From NCBI GenBank assembly GCA_963700195.1, contig CAVOWQ010000010.1, positions 310,001 through 374,000 of the forward strand: a stretch of 64,000 nucleotides of DNA. The letters are read 5' to 3'. The position numbers were made by a program, and so were the translations under genes. Position 1 is the first letter of the stretch, and the number at the start of each line of letters is the position of its first letter. This DNA comes from AP-15 sp963700195 (lineage in GTDB: Bacteria; Pseudomonadota; Alphaproteobacteria; ATCC43930; CGMCC-115725). The notes beneath the pieces are model-generated. The model saw only the letters and a program-made list of their open reading frames with translations, made no database searches and had not been told where the DNA came from. Positions 52,651 to 61,299 of this stretch are shown here, one piece after another.

Positions 52651-55029
52651 CTATTCCGCGGCGAGCGGCGAGCGGTGCTGTTGAATGAGGCGCCACAGCC
52701 TCTCGGGGGTCGCCGGCATGTCGAGATGCCGGATGCCGAGCGGCTTCAGCGCGTCGACTAGGGCGTTGGTGATCGCCGCCGGCGCGCCGATCGCCCCGGC
52801 CTCGCCGCAGCCTTTGACGCCCAGCGGGTTGTGGGTGCACGGGGTGACGTTGGTCGACAATTTGAAGTACGGCAGGTCGCCCGCGCGCGGCATCGTGTAA
52901 TCGTTGTACGAGCCGGTCAGCAGCTGGCCGGTTTCTTTGTCGTAGACACAGGCTTCGAGCAGGGCTTGGCCGATGCCTTGGGCGAGCCCGCCATGGACCT
53001 GACCCTCGACGATCATCGGGTTGAGGATGCGCCCGAAATCGTCGCTGGCGGTGAAATTGACGACCGCGACCTGCCCGGTTTCCGGGTCGATCTCGACCTC
53101 GGCGATGTGGGCACCCGAGGGGAAGGTGAAGTTCTTCGGGTCGTAAAACGCGGTCTCGTCGAGGCCGGGCTCCAGCTCCTCATGCGGGAAGTTGTGCGGC
53201 ACATAGGCGGTCAATGCCACCTCGGCCATGGTCTTCGACCTGTCGGTGCCGGCGACGGTGAACTTGCCGTCCTTGAACTCGACATCGGCCTCGGCGGCCT
53301 CTAGCAGATGGGCGGCGATCTTGCGGCCCTTGGCGACAACTTTGTCCATCGCTTTGACGATGGCGCTGCCGCCGACGGCGAGCGATCGCGAGCCGTAGGT
53401 GCCCATGCCATAGGGGATCTTGTCGGTGTCGCCATGGACGATCTCAACGCTCTCGATCGGGATGCCGAGAGTATCGGCGACGAGTTGCGAAAAGGTCGTC
53501 TCGTGCCCCTGACCGTGGCTGTGCGAACCGGTGAGCACCGTGACGCTGCCGGTCGGGTGGACGCGGACCGCGGCGCTTTCGAAGAGGCCGGCCCGCGCGC
53601 CGAGCGAGCCGACAACAGCCGACGGGGCAATGCCGCAGGCCTCGATGTACGTGGCGATGCCGAGGCCGCGCAATTTGCCGCCACCCAACGCCTCACGACG
53701 CCGCTGCTCGAAGCCCTGAACATCGGCCGCCTTCAGCGCCAATTCGAGGGTCGCAAAGTAGTCGCCGCTGTCGTATTGCAGCGCGACCGGCGTCTGATAA
53801 GGATAAGCGTCCTTCGCGATGAAATTGCGGCGGCGCAGCTCGGCCGGATCCATGCCGAGCTCGTCGGCCGCGAGGTCTACGATGCGCTCGAGCAAAAAAG
53901 TCGCCTCGGGGCGGCCCGCCCCGCGATAGGCATCGACCGGCACCGTATGAGTGAACACGGCCTTGGTCTCGACGTAGATCGCCGGGGTCGTATACGTGCC
54001 GGCGAGCAGGGTTCCGTACAGATAGGTCGGGATGCTGGGCGCGAAGGTCGACAGATAGGCGCCCATATTGGCGATGGTCGAGACCTTGAGCGCGAGGAAC
54101 TTCGCATCCCGGTCGAGGGCGAGCTCGACATGGGTGACATGGTCGCGCCCATGCGCGTCCGACATGAAGCTTTCGGAGCGCTCCGCCGTCCATTTGACGG
54201 GCCGCCGCAGCTTCCCAGCAGCCCAGGTGACGATCGCCTCTTCGGCGTAGTGGTAGATCTTCGACCCGAACCCGCCGCCGACATCGGGGGCGACGACCCG
54301 TAGCCGCGCCTCGGGGATGTGCAATACGAAAGCGCCCATCAGCAAGCGGATCACATGCGGGTTCTGGCTGGTCGTGTAGAGCGTGTATTCCCCTGTGGCT
54401 CGGTTGAACTCGCCGATCGCGGCGCGCGGCTCCATCGCGTTGGGGACGAGCCGGTTGTTTGTGAGATCGAGGTTGACGACGCGCGCCGCTTTGGCGAGGG
54501 CGGCCTCGACTGCGGCCAGATCACCCAGATGCCAATCATAGCAGAGATTGCCGGGCGCTTCGCCGTGGACCTGCGGCGCGCCCGGCCGAAGCGCCGCGGC
54601 CGGGTCGATCGCCGCGGGCTCCTCGGCATAGTCGACTTGGATCAGCTCGGCGGCATCGCGGGCCTGTGCGAGGGTTTCGGCGATGACGACGGCGACCTGG
54701 TCGCCGACATGGCGGACCCAGTCGGTGACGAGCGGCGGGTGCGGCGGCTCGACCATCGGCGAGCCGTCCTTCGAGTGGATCTGCCATCCGCAAGGCAGCC
54801 CGCCAACCCCATCCGCGGCCACGTCTTTGCCGGTATAGACAGCCACGACACCCGGCGCCGAGGCGGCCGCGGAGGTATCGATGCCGGCGATCCGCGCATT
54901 GGCGTGCGGGCTGCGCAGGATGTAGGCGTGAAGCTGTCCCGGCCGGTTGATGTCGTCGGTGTAGGTGCCCTGGCCGGTCAGAAAGCGGTAATCCTCGCGC
55001 CGCCGGACCGGCGCTCCGATGACGCTCAC
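52651..55029 (-). CDS. coxL: Molybdopterin-binding large subunit, form II CO dehydrogenase-like
   Basis: 792 residues. APDVGGGFGSKIYHYAEEAI binds the molybdenum cofactor. VPVDAYRGAGRPEATFLLER has AYRGAGR, the active-site loop of form II (BMS) proteins, rather than the AYxCSFR loop of true form I CO dehydrogenase. GVKGCGEAGAIGAPAAITNA carries the catalytic Glu. Form II enzymes are poorly defined and may oxidise CO slowly or other substrates. The stop is 10 bases before coxM; coxS lies 6 bases upstream. Confidence 0.93.
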   Translation of the reverse strand: MSVIGAPVRRREDYRFLTGQGTYTDDINRPGQLHAYILRSPHANARIAGIDTSAAASAPGVVAVYTGKDVAADGVGGLPCGWQIHSKDGSPMVEPPHPPLVTDWVRHVGDQVAVVIAETLAQARDAAELIQVDYAEEPAAIDPAAALRPGAPQVHGEAPGNLCYDWHLGDLAAVEAALAKAARVVNLDLTNNRLVPNAMEPRAAIGEFNRATGEYTLYTTSQNPHVIRLLMGAFVLHIPEARLRVVAPDVGGGFGSKIYHYAEEAIVTWAAGKLRRPVKWTAERSESFMSDAHGRDHVTHVELALDRDAKFLALKVSTIANMGAYLSTFAPSIPTYLYGTLLAGTYTTPAIYVETKAVFTHTVPVDAYRGAGRPEATFLLERIVDLAADELGMDPAELRRRNFIAKDAYPYQTPVALQYDSGDYFATLELALKAADVQGFEQRRREALGGGKLRGLGIATYIEACGIAPSAVVGSLGARAGLFESAAVRVHPTGSVTVLTGSHSHGQGHETTFSQLVADTLGIPIESVEIVHGDTDKIPYGMGTYGSRSLAVGGSAIVKAMDKVVAKGRKIAAHLLEAAEADVEFKDGKFTVAGTDRSKTMAEVALTAYVPHNFPHEELEPGLDETAFYDPKNFTFPSGAHIAEVEIDPETGQVAVVNFTASDDFGRILNPMIVEGQVHGGLAQGIGQALLEACVYDKETGQLLTGSYNDYTMPRAGDLPYFKLSTNVTPCTHNPLGVKGCGEAGAIGAPAAITNALVDALKPLGIRHLDMPATPERLWRLIQQHRSPLAAE

Positions 55030-55035
55030 CGCCGC

Positions 55036-55542
55036 TTACTCCGCGGCCACCCCATGGACGGTGGGCGGCTTCTCGCCTCGCATCACCGCCGCGCCCTCGA
55101 TGATCGCCAGCACGATGTTGTGATAACCGGTGCAGCGGCAGAGGTTGCCCTCGAGATATTCACGGACCTCGCGCTCGGTCGGGTTGGGGTTGTTTTTCAC
55201 CAGATCGAGCGCGCTCATGATCATGCCGGGCGTGCAGAACCCGCACTGCAAGGCATGATTGTTGCGGAACGCCTCCTGCATCGGATGCAGGGTGTCGCCA
55301 TCCGCGACGGCCTCGATGGTCAGCACCGAGCGACCTTCGGCTTGTACCGCCAACAGCGTGCAAGCCTTGACGGCTTCCCCATCGACATGGACCACACAGG
55401 CGCCGCATTGGCTCGTGTCGCAGCCGACATGCGTGCCAGTCAGACCGAGCTGCTCGCGCAGCAGCTGGACCAATAATGTCCGGCCTTCGACCGTCGCCGA
55501 AACCGGCTTGCCGTTTACGGTGAGGCTGACCGTCTTCTGCAT
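55036..55542 (-). CDS. coxS: (2Fe-2S)-binding small subunit, CoxS-like
   Basis: 168 residues. THVGCDTSQCGACVVHVDGE holds the plant-ferredoxin-type cluster; CGFCTPGMIMSALDL and EGNLCRCTGYHNIVLAIIEG hold the second cluster. ATG 55542 follows GGGAGATCTCG and is preferred to the longer in-frame start at 55578. It shuttles electrons from the Mo site to FAD. Operon order G-S-L-M differs from the classic M-S-L. Confidence 0.94.
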   Translation of the reverse strand: MQKTVSLTVNGKPVSATVEGRTLLVQLLREQLGLTGTHVGCDTSQCGACVVHVDGEAVKACTLLAVQAEGRSVLTIEAVADGDTLHPMQEAFRNNHALQCGFCTPGMIMSALDLVKNNPNPTEREVREYLEGNLCRCTGYHNIVLAIIEGAAVMRGEKPPTVHGVAAE

Positions 55543-55661
55543 CGAGATCTCCCTGCATCGATGACCCGGGTCGATCACCCGGCCGCCACAGGAGGGCGGA
55601 AACTCCGGGGGGAGTTTTATGCCGCCTCCGCTTCTGGCTCAAGGCTTCGCGACGCGGCTTC

Positions 55662-56369
55662 CTACCGGGTTACGCGGCGGCCGGTAAAGAAGTACAGCAT
55701 CGCGCCGATGATAGCGGCGAGCCCGGTCACCCATACCGCGGGCGGAAGTCTGATTTCCTTCTTTGCCGATGGCGCGCCGGCGACATCCTGTGGGGCGGTC
55801 GCATTCGGGTGAGCCTCGACCGAGGCCGTCGGCGCAGCGCGCTGAACCGGGGTCTCGGCGGCCACGTGATCCTGCGGCACGGCTTCGGTTTCTGCCGTCG
55901 CGCCGGTTGCGGCTGCCCCCTGCTCAGGCGCAACTGCCGCGACAAATCGAGTGAAGAAATTTTCGGCCATCCGGCGGGCGACGGAGTCGATCAAACGCGA
56001 ACCGATCTGCGCCAGCTTGCCGCCGACATGCGCCTGGACGGCATAATGCAGCACCGTCGCGCCGCCATCTTCGTCGAGGTCCACCTTAGCGCTGCCCTTG
56101 GCGAAACCGGCGACGCCGCCGGTGCCTTCGCCGGCGATCGTGTAGCTCTGCGGCGGCTGGAGATCCGACAAGGTCACTTTCCCGGCGAAATTGGCCTTTA
56201 CCGGGCCGACTTGGGCGAGGACCTTGGCGGTGAACTCGGTGTCGGATAGCTTCTCGATCGTCTGACAGCCGGGGATGCTGCTCTTCAGGATCTCCGGATC
56301 GTTGAGCCCCTCCCAGACACGCTGGCGGGGAGCGGGGATGCGAAACTCGCCCGTCATTTCCATCGGCAT
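55662..56369 (-). CDS. coxG: CoxG-like SRPBCC protein with C-terminal membrane anchor
   Basis: 235 residues. MTGEFRIPAPRQRVWEGLND, IPGCQTIEKLSDTEFTAKVL and VDLDEDGGATVLHYAVQAHV match the CoxG family (Bet v1-like fold) that binds quinones or helps attach CO dehydrogenase to the membrane. An Ala/Pro/Thr-rich linker is followed by WVTGLAAIIGAMLYFFTGRR, a single transmembrane helix. Start 56369 has AGGAGAGGAAT; the open frame upstream (to 56906) is not coding. It heads the cox-like operon. Confidence 0.92.
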   Translation of the reverse strand: MPMEMTGEFRIPAPRQRVWEGLNDPEILKSSIPGCQTIEKLSDTEFTAKVLAQVGPVKANFAGKVTLSDLQPPQSYTIAGEGTGGVAGFAKGSAKVDLDEDGGATVLHYAVQAHVGGKLAQIGSRLIDSVARRMAENFFTRFVAAVAPEQGAAATGATAETEAVPQDHVAAETPVQRAAPTASVEAHPNATAPQDVAGAPSAKKEIRLPPAVWVTGLAAIIGAMLYFFTGRRVTR

Positions 56370-56500
56370 ATTCCTCTCCTGCAGCTGCGAGTGTGGCCCC
56401 GGCGTATCGCGATTGCAACCGGGCGGGCAGAATCGGCGCCGCCTGCGGAATAATTCCGCCGTTGCTGCGGTCCAGGTCGGTACGGGGTAGAAGAGCGCGT

Positions 56501-57046
56501 ATGGCGTGGATCGCGGAGCGGCGTCGGCAGAGCCGGTTCGAGGCGGTGGTGCTGCCCCATCTCGACGCCGGCTATGCGCTCGCGCGCTGGCTGACGCGCA
56601 ACGATGCCGACGCCGCCGATGTTGTGCAGGAGGCTTGTCTGCGGGCGTTTCGTTATTTCGACAGTTATCGCGAAGGGGACGCCAAGAGCTGGCTCCTAAA
56701 GATCGTGCGGCGGGCTTCCTATGACTGGCTCGAGCGTAACCGGCCTGCGGAGGTGGTGCCGCTCGAGCTCGACAGCGATTCCGACGGCTCGGTCCATAAC
56801 CCGCCGGCGGGGTCTGCCGATACCGATGCGCTGCTGGAGAGCCGCTCCGATCTCCGCCGCCTCGATCTGCTGATCGAAGGTCTGCCGCCGCCGCTGCGCG
56901 AGGCAATCGTATTGCGCGAATTGCAAGAACTCGATTACCGGCAGATTGCCGAAGTTACGGGGGTGCCGATTGGAACGGTGATGTCGCGGCTGCACCGGGC
57001 GCGCGCGGCGCTGCGCCGTGCCTGGGACGGAAAAGGATGTGGGTGA
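56501..57046 (+). CDS. ECF-type RNA polymerase sigma factor
   Basis: 181 residues. LARWLTRNDADAADVVQEAC and LRAFRYFDSYREGDAKSWLL make the region 2 core-binding and -10 recognition helices. LREAIVLRELQELDYRQIAE with VTGVPIGTVMSRLHRARAAL is the region 4 helix-turn-helix. It is divergent from coxG and overlaps the anti-sigma gene (TGATG). It probably directs an envelope or stress regulon; the trigger is unknown. Confidence 0.93.
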   Translation: MAWIAERRRQSRFEAVVLPHLDAGYALARWLTRNDADAADVVQEACLRAFRYFDSYREGDAKSWLLKIVRRASYDWLERNRPAEVVPLELDSDSDGSVHNPPAGSADTDALLESRSDLRRLDLLIEGLPPPLREAIVLRELQELDYRQIAEVTGVPIGTVMSRLHRARAALRRAWDGKGCG

Positions 57047-57807
57047 TGGAATGCGATGAGGTGCGCCCCCGGCTCGACGCCTATCTCGACGGCGAGCTCC
57101 CCGAAACCGAGCGGGCGCCGTTGCGCGGCCATCTGCAAGACTGTCCCGATTGCGGGCCCGAGGCGGTGGCGCTCGAGCGGATGCGCGACGATATCCGCCG
57201 TTTCGCCCCGGCCTATCGCGCGCCCGAGGCGCTTCGCTCGCAGATCCGCTTTGCGCTCCGCCGCGAGGCGGCGGCGAGCACGCCCGAGGCAGCGCTGCGT
57301 GCGCCGGGCTGGCTTGCCTATGCCGCCTCGATCCTGCTCGCCGTAGCGGTTGGCTCGGGCGGCACGTTCATGCTGTTGGGCGAGCGGCAAACCGACACGA
57401 TGGCCAGCGAGATCATCGACAGCCATCTGCGCTCGTTGTTGGGAAACCATCTGACCGATGTCGCGTCCTCGGATCAGCACACGGTCAAGCCGTGGTTTGC
57501 CGGCCGGACCGATTTGTCGCCGCCGGCCGTCGACCTGCGCGCCGAAGGCTTCCCGCTGGTCGGCGGCCGGCTCGACCTGATCGCGGGCAAACCGGTCCCG
57601 GCTCTCGTCTACAAACGCCGTGAACATGTGATCAACCTCTTCGTGCTGCCGGCCACACCAGCCGACCATGGCGAAACCCTGACCCGCCGCGGTTATAACT
57701 TGCGGCATTGGGACGAGGGCGATCTCGGCTTTTGGGCGGTGACCGACGCCGCCCCGACCGAGCTCGCCGAATTCGAGCGCCTCTATTTCGCCGCGACAAA
57801 AGGGTGA
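57046..57807 (+). CDS. Anti-sigma factor with N-terminal zf-HC2-like domain
   Basis: About 253 residues from ATG 57046, which overlaps the sigma-factor stop. CDEVRPRLDAYLDGELPETE and LRGHLQDCPDCG form the His/Cys zinc anti-sigma domain. WLAYAASILLAVAVGSGGTF (~residues 95-114) is a single membrane helix, and a periplasmic domain of about 140 residues follows (VINLFVLPATPADHGETLTR). This is the usual sigma-sequestering membrane sensor; an in-frame ATG at 57037 is less well placed. The signal sensed is not evident. Confidence 0.9.
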   Translation: MECDEVRPRLDAYLDGELPETERAPLRGHLQDCPDCGPEAVALERMRDDIRRFAPAYRAPEALRSQIRFALRREAAASTPEAALRAPGWLAYAASILLAVAVGSGGTFMLLGERQTDTMASEIIDSHLRSLLGNHLTDVASSDQHTVKPWFAGRTDLSPPAVDLRAEGFPLVGGRLDLIAGKPVPALVYKRREHVINLFVLPATPADHGETLTRRGYNLRHWDEGDLGFWAVTDAAPTELAEFERLYFAATKG

Positions 57808-58179
57808 GCCTCGGACCTGTGCAAAACGCTCCCTCGCCCCTGTCGCGGCAAGGGGGTCAGGGGGCGGCATCGTTGCTCGCTGTTTTCGCTGTTATCTGCA
57901 GCGAGATAACAGCCAGCTACATCGCGTATTCGGCGGAAATCCTGGGCCGGAGACGATCCGGCAAACCAAAGAACAGCCAGAACCGGTCACTGTTCCTGCG
58001 CTGTCTCCACTGTTGTCGCAGGAAATTGCAACTATCGCGAAACTCAGATTAAGTACCGAGAATGCACCTGCGGATGAGACAAACATATCGCCTCAAATTA
58101 TACTCTCGGGCTCGTGAATTGTCAATTTGAGAATGCCAAAACGGCACCTCGCATCCCCTGTTGAGCCGTTTCAGATGGC
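57808..58179. other. Intergenic region, no gene seen
   Basis: About 370 bases between the convergent anti-sigma and phosphomannomutase genes. It holds a GC hairpin-like stretch near 57830-57865 and the second copy of the short dispersed repeat (57875-57909). No conserved frame or RNA is recognised. The stretch 58020-58130 is lower in GC. Confidence 0.5.
57875..57909 (+). repeat. Short dispersed repeat (GCTGTTTT..GCAGCGA type), copy 2
   Basis: Contains CGCTGTTATCTGCAGCGAGA and matches the reverse strand of 34210-34244 at most positions. It carries an internal palindrome (CTGTTATCTGCAGCGAGATAACAG spans it in pieces), so it may form an RNA hairpin. Confidence 0.55.
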
Positions 58180-59559
58180 TCAAGCGTCCGGCAGTTGCAC
58201 GCCGCTGGCGGCGAGTTCGGCGGCGAGTTCCTGTTTGAGCCGGGCGAGGCCCTCCGGGGTCGCGGATTCGGCGCGGGCGACGAGGACGGCCTGGGTGTTC
58301 GAGGCGCGCAATAACCACCAGCCGTCGGCGGTGCGCACGCGCACGCCGTCGATGTCGCTCATCTCGGCACTCGCCTTCCGCAAGCGTTCGCGGACCTCGC
58401 GCACAACCTCGAATTTGCGGCTCTCCGAGCACGGAAAGCGCAGCTCCGGCGTGTTGACGACCGCAGGCAGCCCGTCGCGCATCTCGGCGAGGCTGTGCCG
58501 GGCGCGAGACAGGATGGCGAGCAGCCGCACGGCGACATAGACCGCGTCGTCGAACCCGTAATAGCCGTCCGCGAAGAAGATGTGGCCGCTCATTTCGCCG
58601 GCGAGCGGCGCGCCCATCTCGGCGAGCTTTGCCTTGATCAGCGAATGCCCGGTGGCCGCCATGACAGGGCGTCCTCCCAGGCGCGCGATCTCGTCGAACA
58701 GCACTTGGCTCGCCTTTACATCGGCGAGGATCGGCGCGCCCGGATGCCGGCTCAGCACGTCGCGCGCCAGCACCACCATCAGCTGATCCCCCCATAGGAT
58801 CCGCCCTTGCGAGTCGACGACCCCGATGCGGTCGCCGTCGCCGTCGAAGGCGATGCCGAGATCGCAGCGCTCGCGCGCCACCGCCTCTTGCAGTTGAACG
58901 AGGTTCTCCGGGATCGTCGGATCGGGATGATGGGCCGGAAAGGTGCCGTCGATCATCTCGTTCAGCAGGACGTGCCTGCCGGGCAGACGCGCGGTAAGCT
59001 GCTGAACGACGTCGCCGGTCGCGCCGTTTCCGGGGTCCCAGGCTACGGTCAATCGTCGGTCGCCGTGATAGTCGCGCGCCAGCCGTGCGACATAGTCCTC
59101 TTGGATTGCACGCTCTTCGACCCTTCCTCGCTCGCCGCTCCGAGCTCCGAGACGCCCCGCCGTTTCGCCGAGCTTCTGAATCGCCGCCCCGTAAAACGGC
59201 TTGCCCTGGAAGACGAACTTGAAACCGTTGTGGTCGGGCGGGTTGTGCGAGCCGGTGACCATGACGCCCCCATCGACCCCGAGCGTCGCCGCCGCGTAAT
59301 AGAGCATCGGCGTGGGCCCCCGGCCGATCCGCACGACGTCCGCGCCCTCCTTGGCGAGGCCGTCCACCAATGCGGCTTCGAGTTCCGGCGAGGTGAGCCG
59401 GCCGTCATAGCCGACGGCGATGCGGTGCCCCCCAGCCTCGCCGAGGGTAACCGCGTAGGCCCGCCCTATGGCCCGCGCGTCGGCGGCCGACAGGGTCTGC
59501 CCGACGATCCCGCGAATGTCGTATTCGCGCAGGATCGTCGGGTCGAAATGATGTGGCAT
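58180..59559 (-). CDS. Phosphomannomutase/phosphoglucomutase
   Basis: 459 residues. GGVMVTGSHNPPDHNGFKFV has the phosphoserine (TGSHNP), LGIAFDGDGDRIGVVDSQGR the metal loop, and LAGEMSGHIFFADGYYGFDD the sugar-recognition loop. LLRASNTQAVLVARAES is the phosphate-binding end. It interconverts mannose or glucose 1- and 6-phosphates, feeding GDP-mannose (for Gmd/Fcl) and UDP-glucose. It lies 12 bases downstream of galU in the same direction. Confidence 0.95.
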   Translation of the reverse strand: MPHHFDPTILREYDIRGIVGQTLSAADARAIGRAYAVTLGEAGGHRIAVGYDGRLTSPELEAALVDGLAKEGADVVRIGRGPTPMLYYAAATLGVDGGVMVTGSHNPPDHNGFKFVFQGKPFYGAAIQKLGETAGRLGARSGERGRVEERAIQEDYVARLARDYHGDRRLTVAWDPGNGATGDVVQQLTARLPGRHVLLNEMIDGTFPAHHPDPTIPENLVQLQEAVARERCDLGIAFDGDGDRIGVVDSQGRILWGDQLMVVLARDVLSRHPGAPILADVKASQVLFDEIARLGGRPVMAATGHSLIKAKLAEMGAPLAGEMSGHIFFADGYYGFDDAVYVAVRLLAILSRARHSLAEMRDGLPAVVNTPELRFPCSESRKFEVVREVRERLRKASAEMSDIDGVRVRTADGWWLLRASNTQAVLVARAESATPEGLARLKQELAAELAASGVQLPDA

Positions 59560-59571
59560 TGGTCGTTCCGA

Positions 59572-60445
59572 TCAGAGGTAGGCGGAGAGGATCGTGCGCA
59601 GCCCCGGCCCCAGCTCGGGATGCTGCAATCCGAGCGCGATCGTCGCTTCGAGAAAGCCGAGCTTGTCGCCGCAATCGAAGCGCCGGCCTTGCGAAGCGGT
59701 ACCCATGAAAGGCTTGACCCTCTTCGATCAACTTGCCGAGCGCGTCGGTCAGCTGAATCTCCCCGCCGCTGCCCGGCTCGGCGTTGGCGAGGTGGCCAAA
59801 AACTTCGGGCTGGATGATGTAGCGGCCGATTATCGTCGAGGTCGAAGGTGCCTCGGCGGGATCGGGCTTTTCGACCACCCCTCTCGCGCGCACCAGCCGG
59901 CCGTCATCGGAGACGATGTCGAGCACGCCGTAGCGCGCGGTGTGCGACCGCGGCACCTCGATGACTGCCGCGAGATTGCCGCCGGTGCACCCGTAGGCCT
60001 CGACCATCTGAGCGAGACAGGGCTGTTCACAGACCATCAAATCGTCGGCAAGGAGCACCGCGAAGGGCTCGTCGCCGACCAATCCGCGGGCGCACCAGAC
60101 GGCATGGCCGAGGCCGAGCGGGGTCTGCTGCCGGGTATAGGCGATCTGCCCCGGTTCGGGCAGCCGTGCTTCGAGCTCCGCGAGCACGTCCTCCTTGCCC
60201 CGCTCACGCAGCGTCGCCTCGAGCTCGAACGCGCGGTCGAAATGATCGTCGATCGCGCTCTTGCCCCGGCTCGTGACAAAGAAGAATTGCTCGATACCGG
60301 CCGCCTTGGCCTCCTCGACGGCGTAATGAATGAGCGGCTTGTCGACGATCGGCAGCATCTCTTTGGGCATGGCTTTAGTCGCCGGCAGAAACCGGGTGCC
60401 CAACCCGGCGACCGGGAAGACGGCCTTGCGGACAGGTTTGTGCAT
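59572..60445 (-). pseudogene. galU: UTP-glucose-1-phosphate uridylyltransferase, frameshift near 3' end
   Basis: ATG 60445 (after GAGGAG) begins MHKPVRKAVFPVAGLGTRFL and PATKAMPKEMLPIVDKPLIH, the nucleotidyltransferase loop of GalU. EIQLTDALGKLIEEGQAFHG is conserved. At about 59685 the frame shifts: the expected end RRFDCGDKLGFLEATIALGL is in the next frame, closing at a TGA at 59572-59574, while the unshifted frame runs on to 59405 inside the mutase gene. Joined length is about 291. Loss of GalU is usually costly, so a sequencing error is likely. Confidence 0.9.
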
Positions 60446-60607
60446 GAACTCCTCGATCGGGTGGCCCCGGGAGATCCGGGTGGGAGATCCCCGGCAATTC
60501 ATGTGCCACGAGACCTCGCCTACCGGCAAGCCGAGCAGCGCGTATAGTGGCGGCACGGGATTAACGCGAGATTGACCCGAGACATTCCATAACGGGCGAA
60601 ATAGCCA

Positions 60608-61234
60608 GTGTTTGAAAACGAAACGCGCGGGACCGCGCAGATCGAGCCCATCGATAATCGGCTTTTTGTTCTGATCCTGCAGCACCCGCAGGAGAAGCGG
60701 GAGGCGCCGGCGACCGCGGCGGCAACCTGCGCCGCGCTGCGGCGGGCCGCGCTCGTTGTCGGGCTGTCATGGCCCAATCTGGCGCGCGCGCTCGGCCGTC
60801 CGGCCGATCCCCGGCAATGGGCGGCGCTCTATCTCGGCTCGGCGCGGCCGGCGGCCTTCGGCCTGGAGCGGGAGATCGTCGCGCTCGACCGGGCGGGAAT
60901 ACCGGCGGCCGACCAGGATGCGATGCTGCGCGGCCTCGAAGGCGTCGTGCTGCTCGACGGCAGCTGGAGCGAGGCCAAGACCCTGTGGTGGCGCAACCCG
61001 TGGCTCCTCCGGCTCCGCCGCCTCGTCCTCAACCCGCCGCACCGGTCGCGCTTTGGCCGAGTGCGCCGCGAGCCGCGCCGCGAGGCACTCTCGACGCTCG
61101 AAGCCGCCGCCCTGCTGTTGAAGCATCTCGATGGGGGCCCCGAAATCGAAGCCGCGCTACTCAGTCGGCTGGATCACCTGATCGCCGAAGCTCGCCCCGC
61201 TCAGGCTCGCAAAGCGGCTCGATCAAACCTATAA
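60608..61234 (+). CDS. DTW domain-like protein (tRNA-uridine aminocarboxypropyltransferase type), atypical
   Basis: 208 residues from GTG 60608. RLFVLILQHPQEKREAPATA corresponds to the LxxHPxExxxxxNT start of the DTW/TapT fold. VVLLDGSWSEAKTLWWRNPW aligns with the DTW catalytic block but reads DGSW instead of DTW, and the Cys-rich N-terminal zinc part usual for the family is missing. LNPPHRSRFGRVRREPRREA with LSTLEAAALLL fits the C-terminus. Known members add aminocarboxypropyl to tRNA uridine; retained activity is uncertain. Confidence 0.72.
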   Translation: MFENETRGTAQIEPIDNRLFVLILQHPQEKREAPATAAATCAALRRAALVVGLSWPNLARALGRPADPRQWAALYLGSARPAAFGLEREIVALDRAGIPAADQDAMLRGLEGVVLLDGSWSEAKTLWWRNPWLLRLRRLVLNPPHRSRFGRVRREPRREALSTLEAAALLLKHLDGGPEIEAALLSRLDHLIAEARPAQARKAARSNL

Positions 61235-61299
61235 TCGCGAGCTTGGCACCAATCGCCCTCCAACCCCCGAGAAAACTTCATTTTTCAGTCATTCTCGCC

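Noticed and set aside
56370..56906. N-terminal extension of the coxG frame
   Set aside because: It overlaps the divergent sigma-factor gene and has no conserved text; a strong ribosome site marks the internal ATG at 56369.
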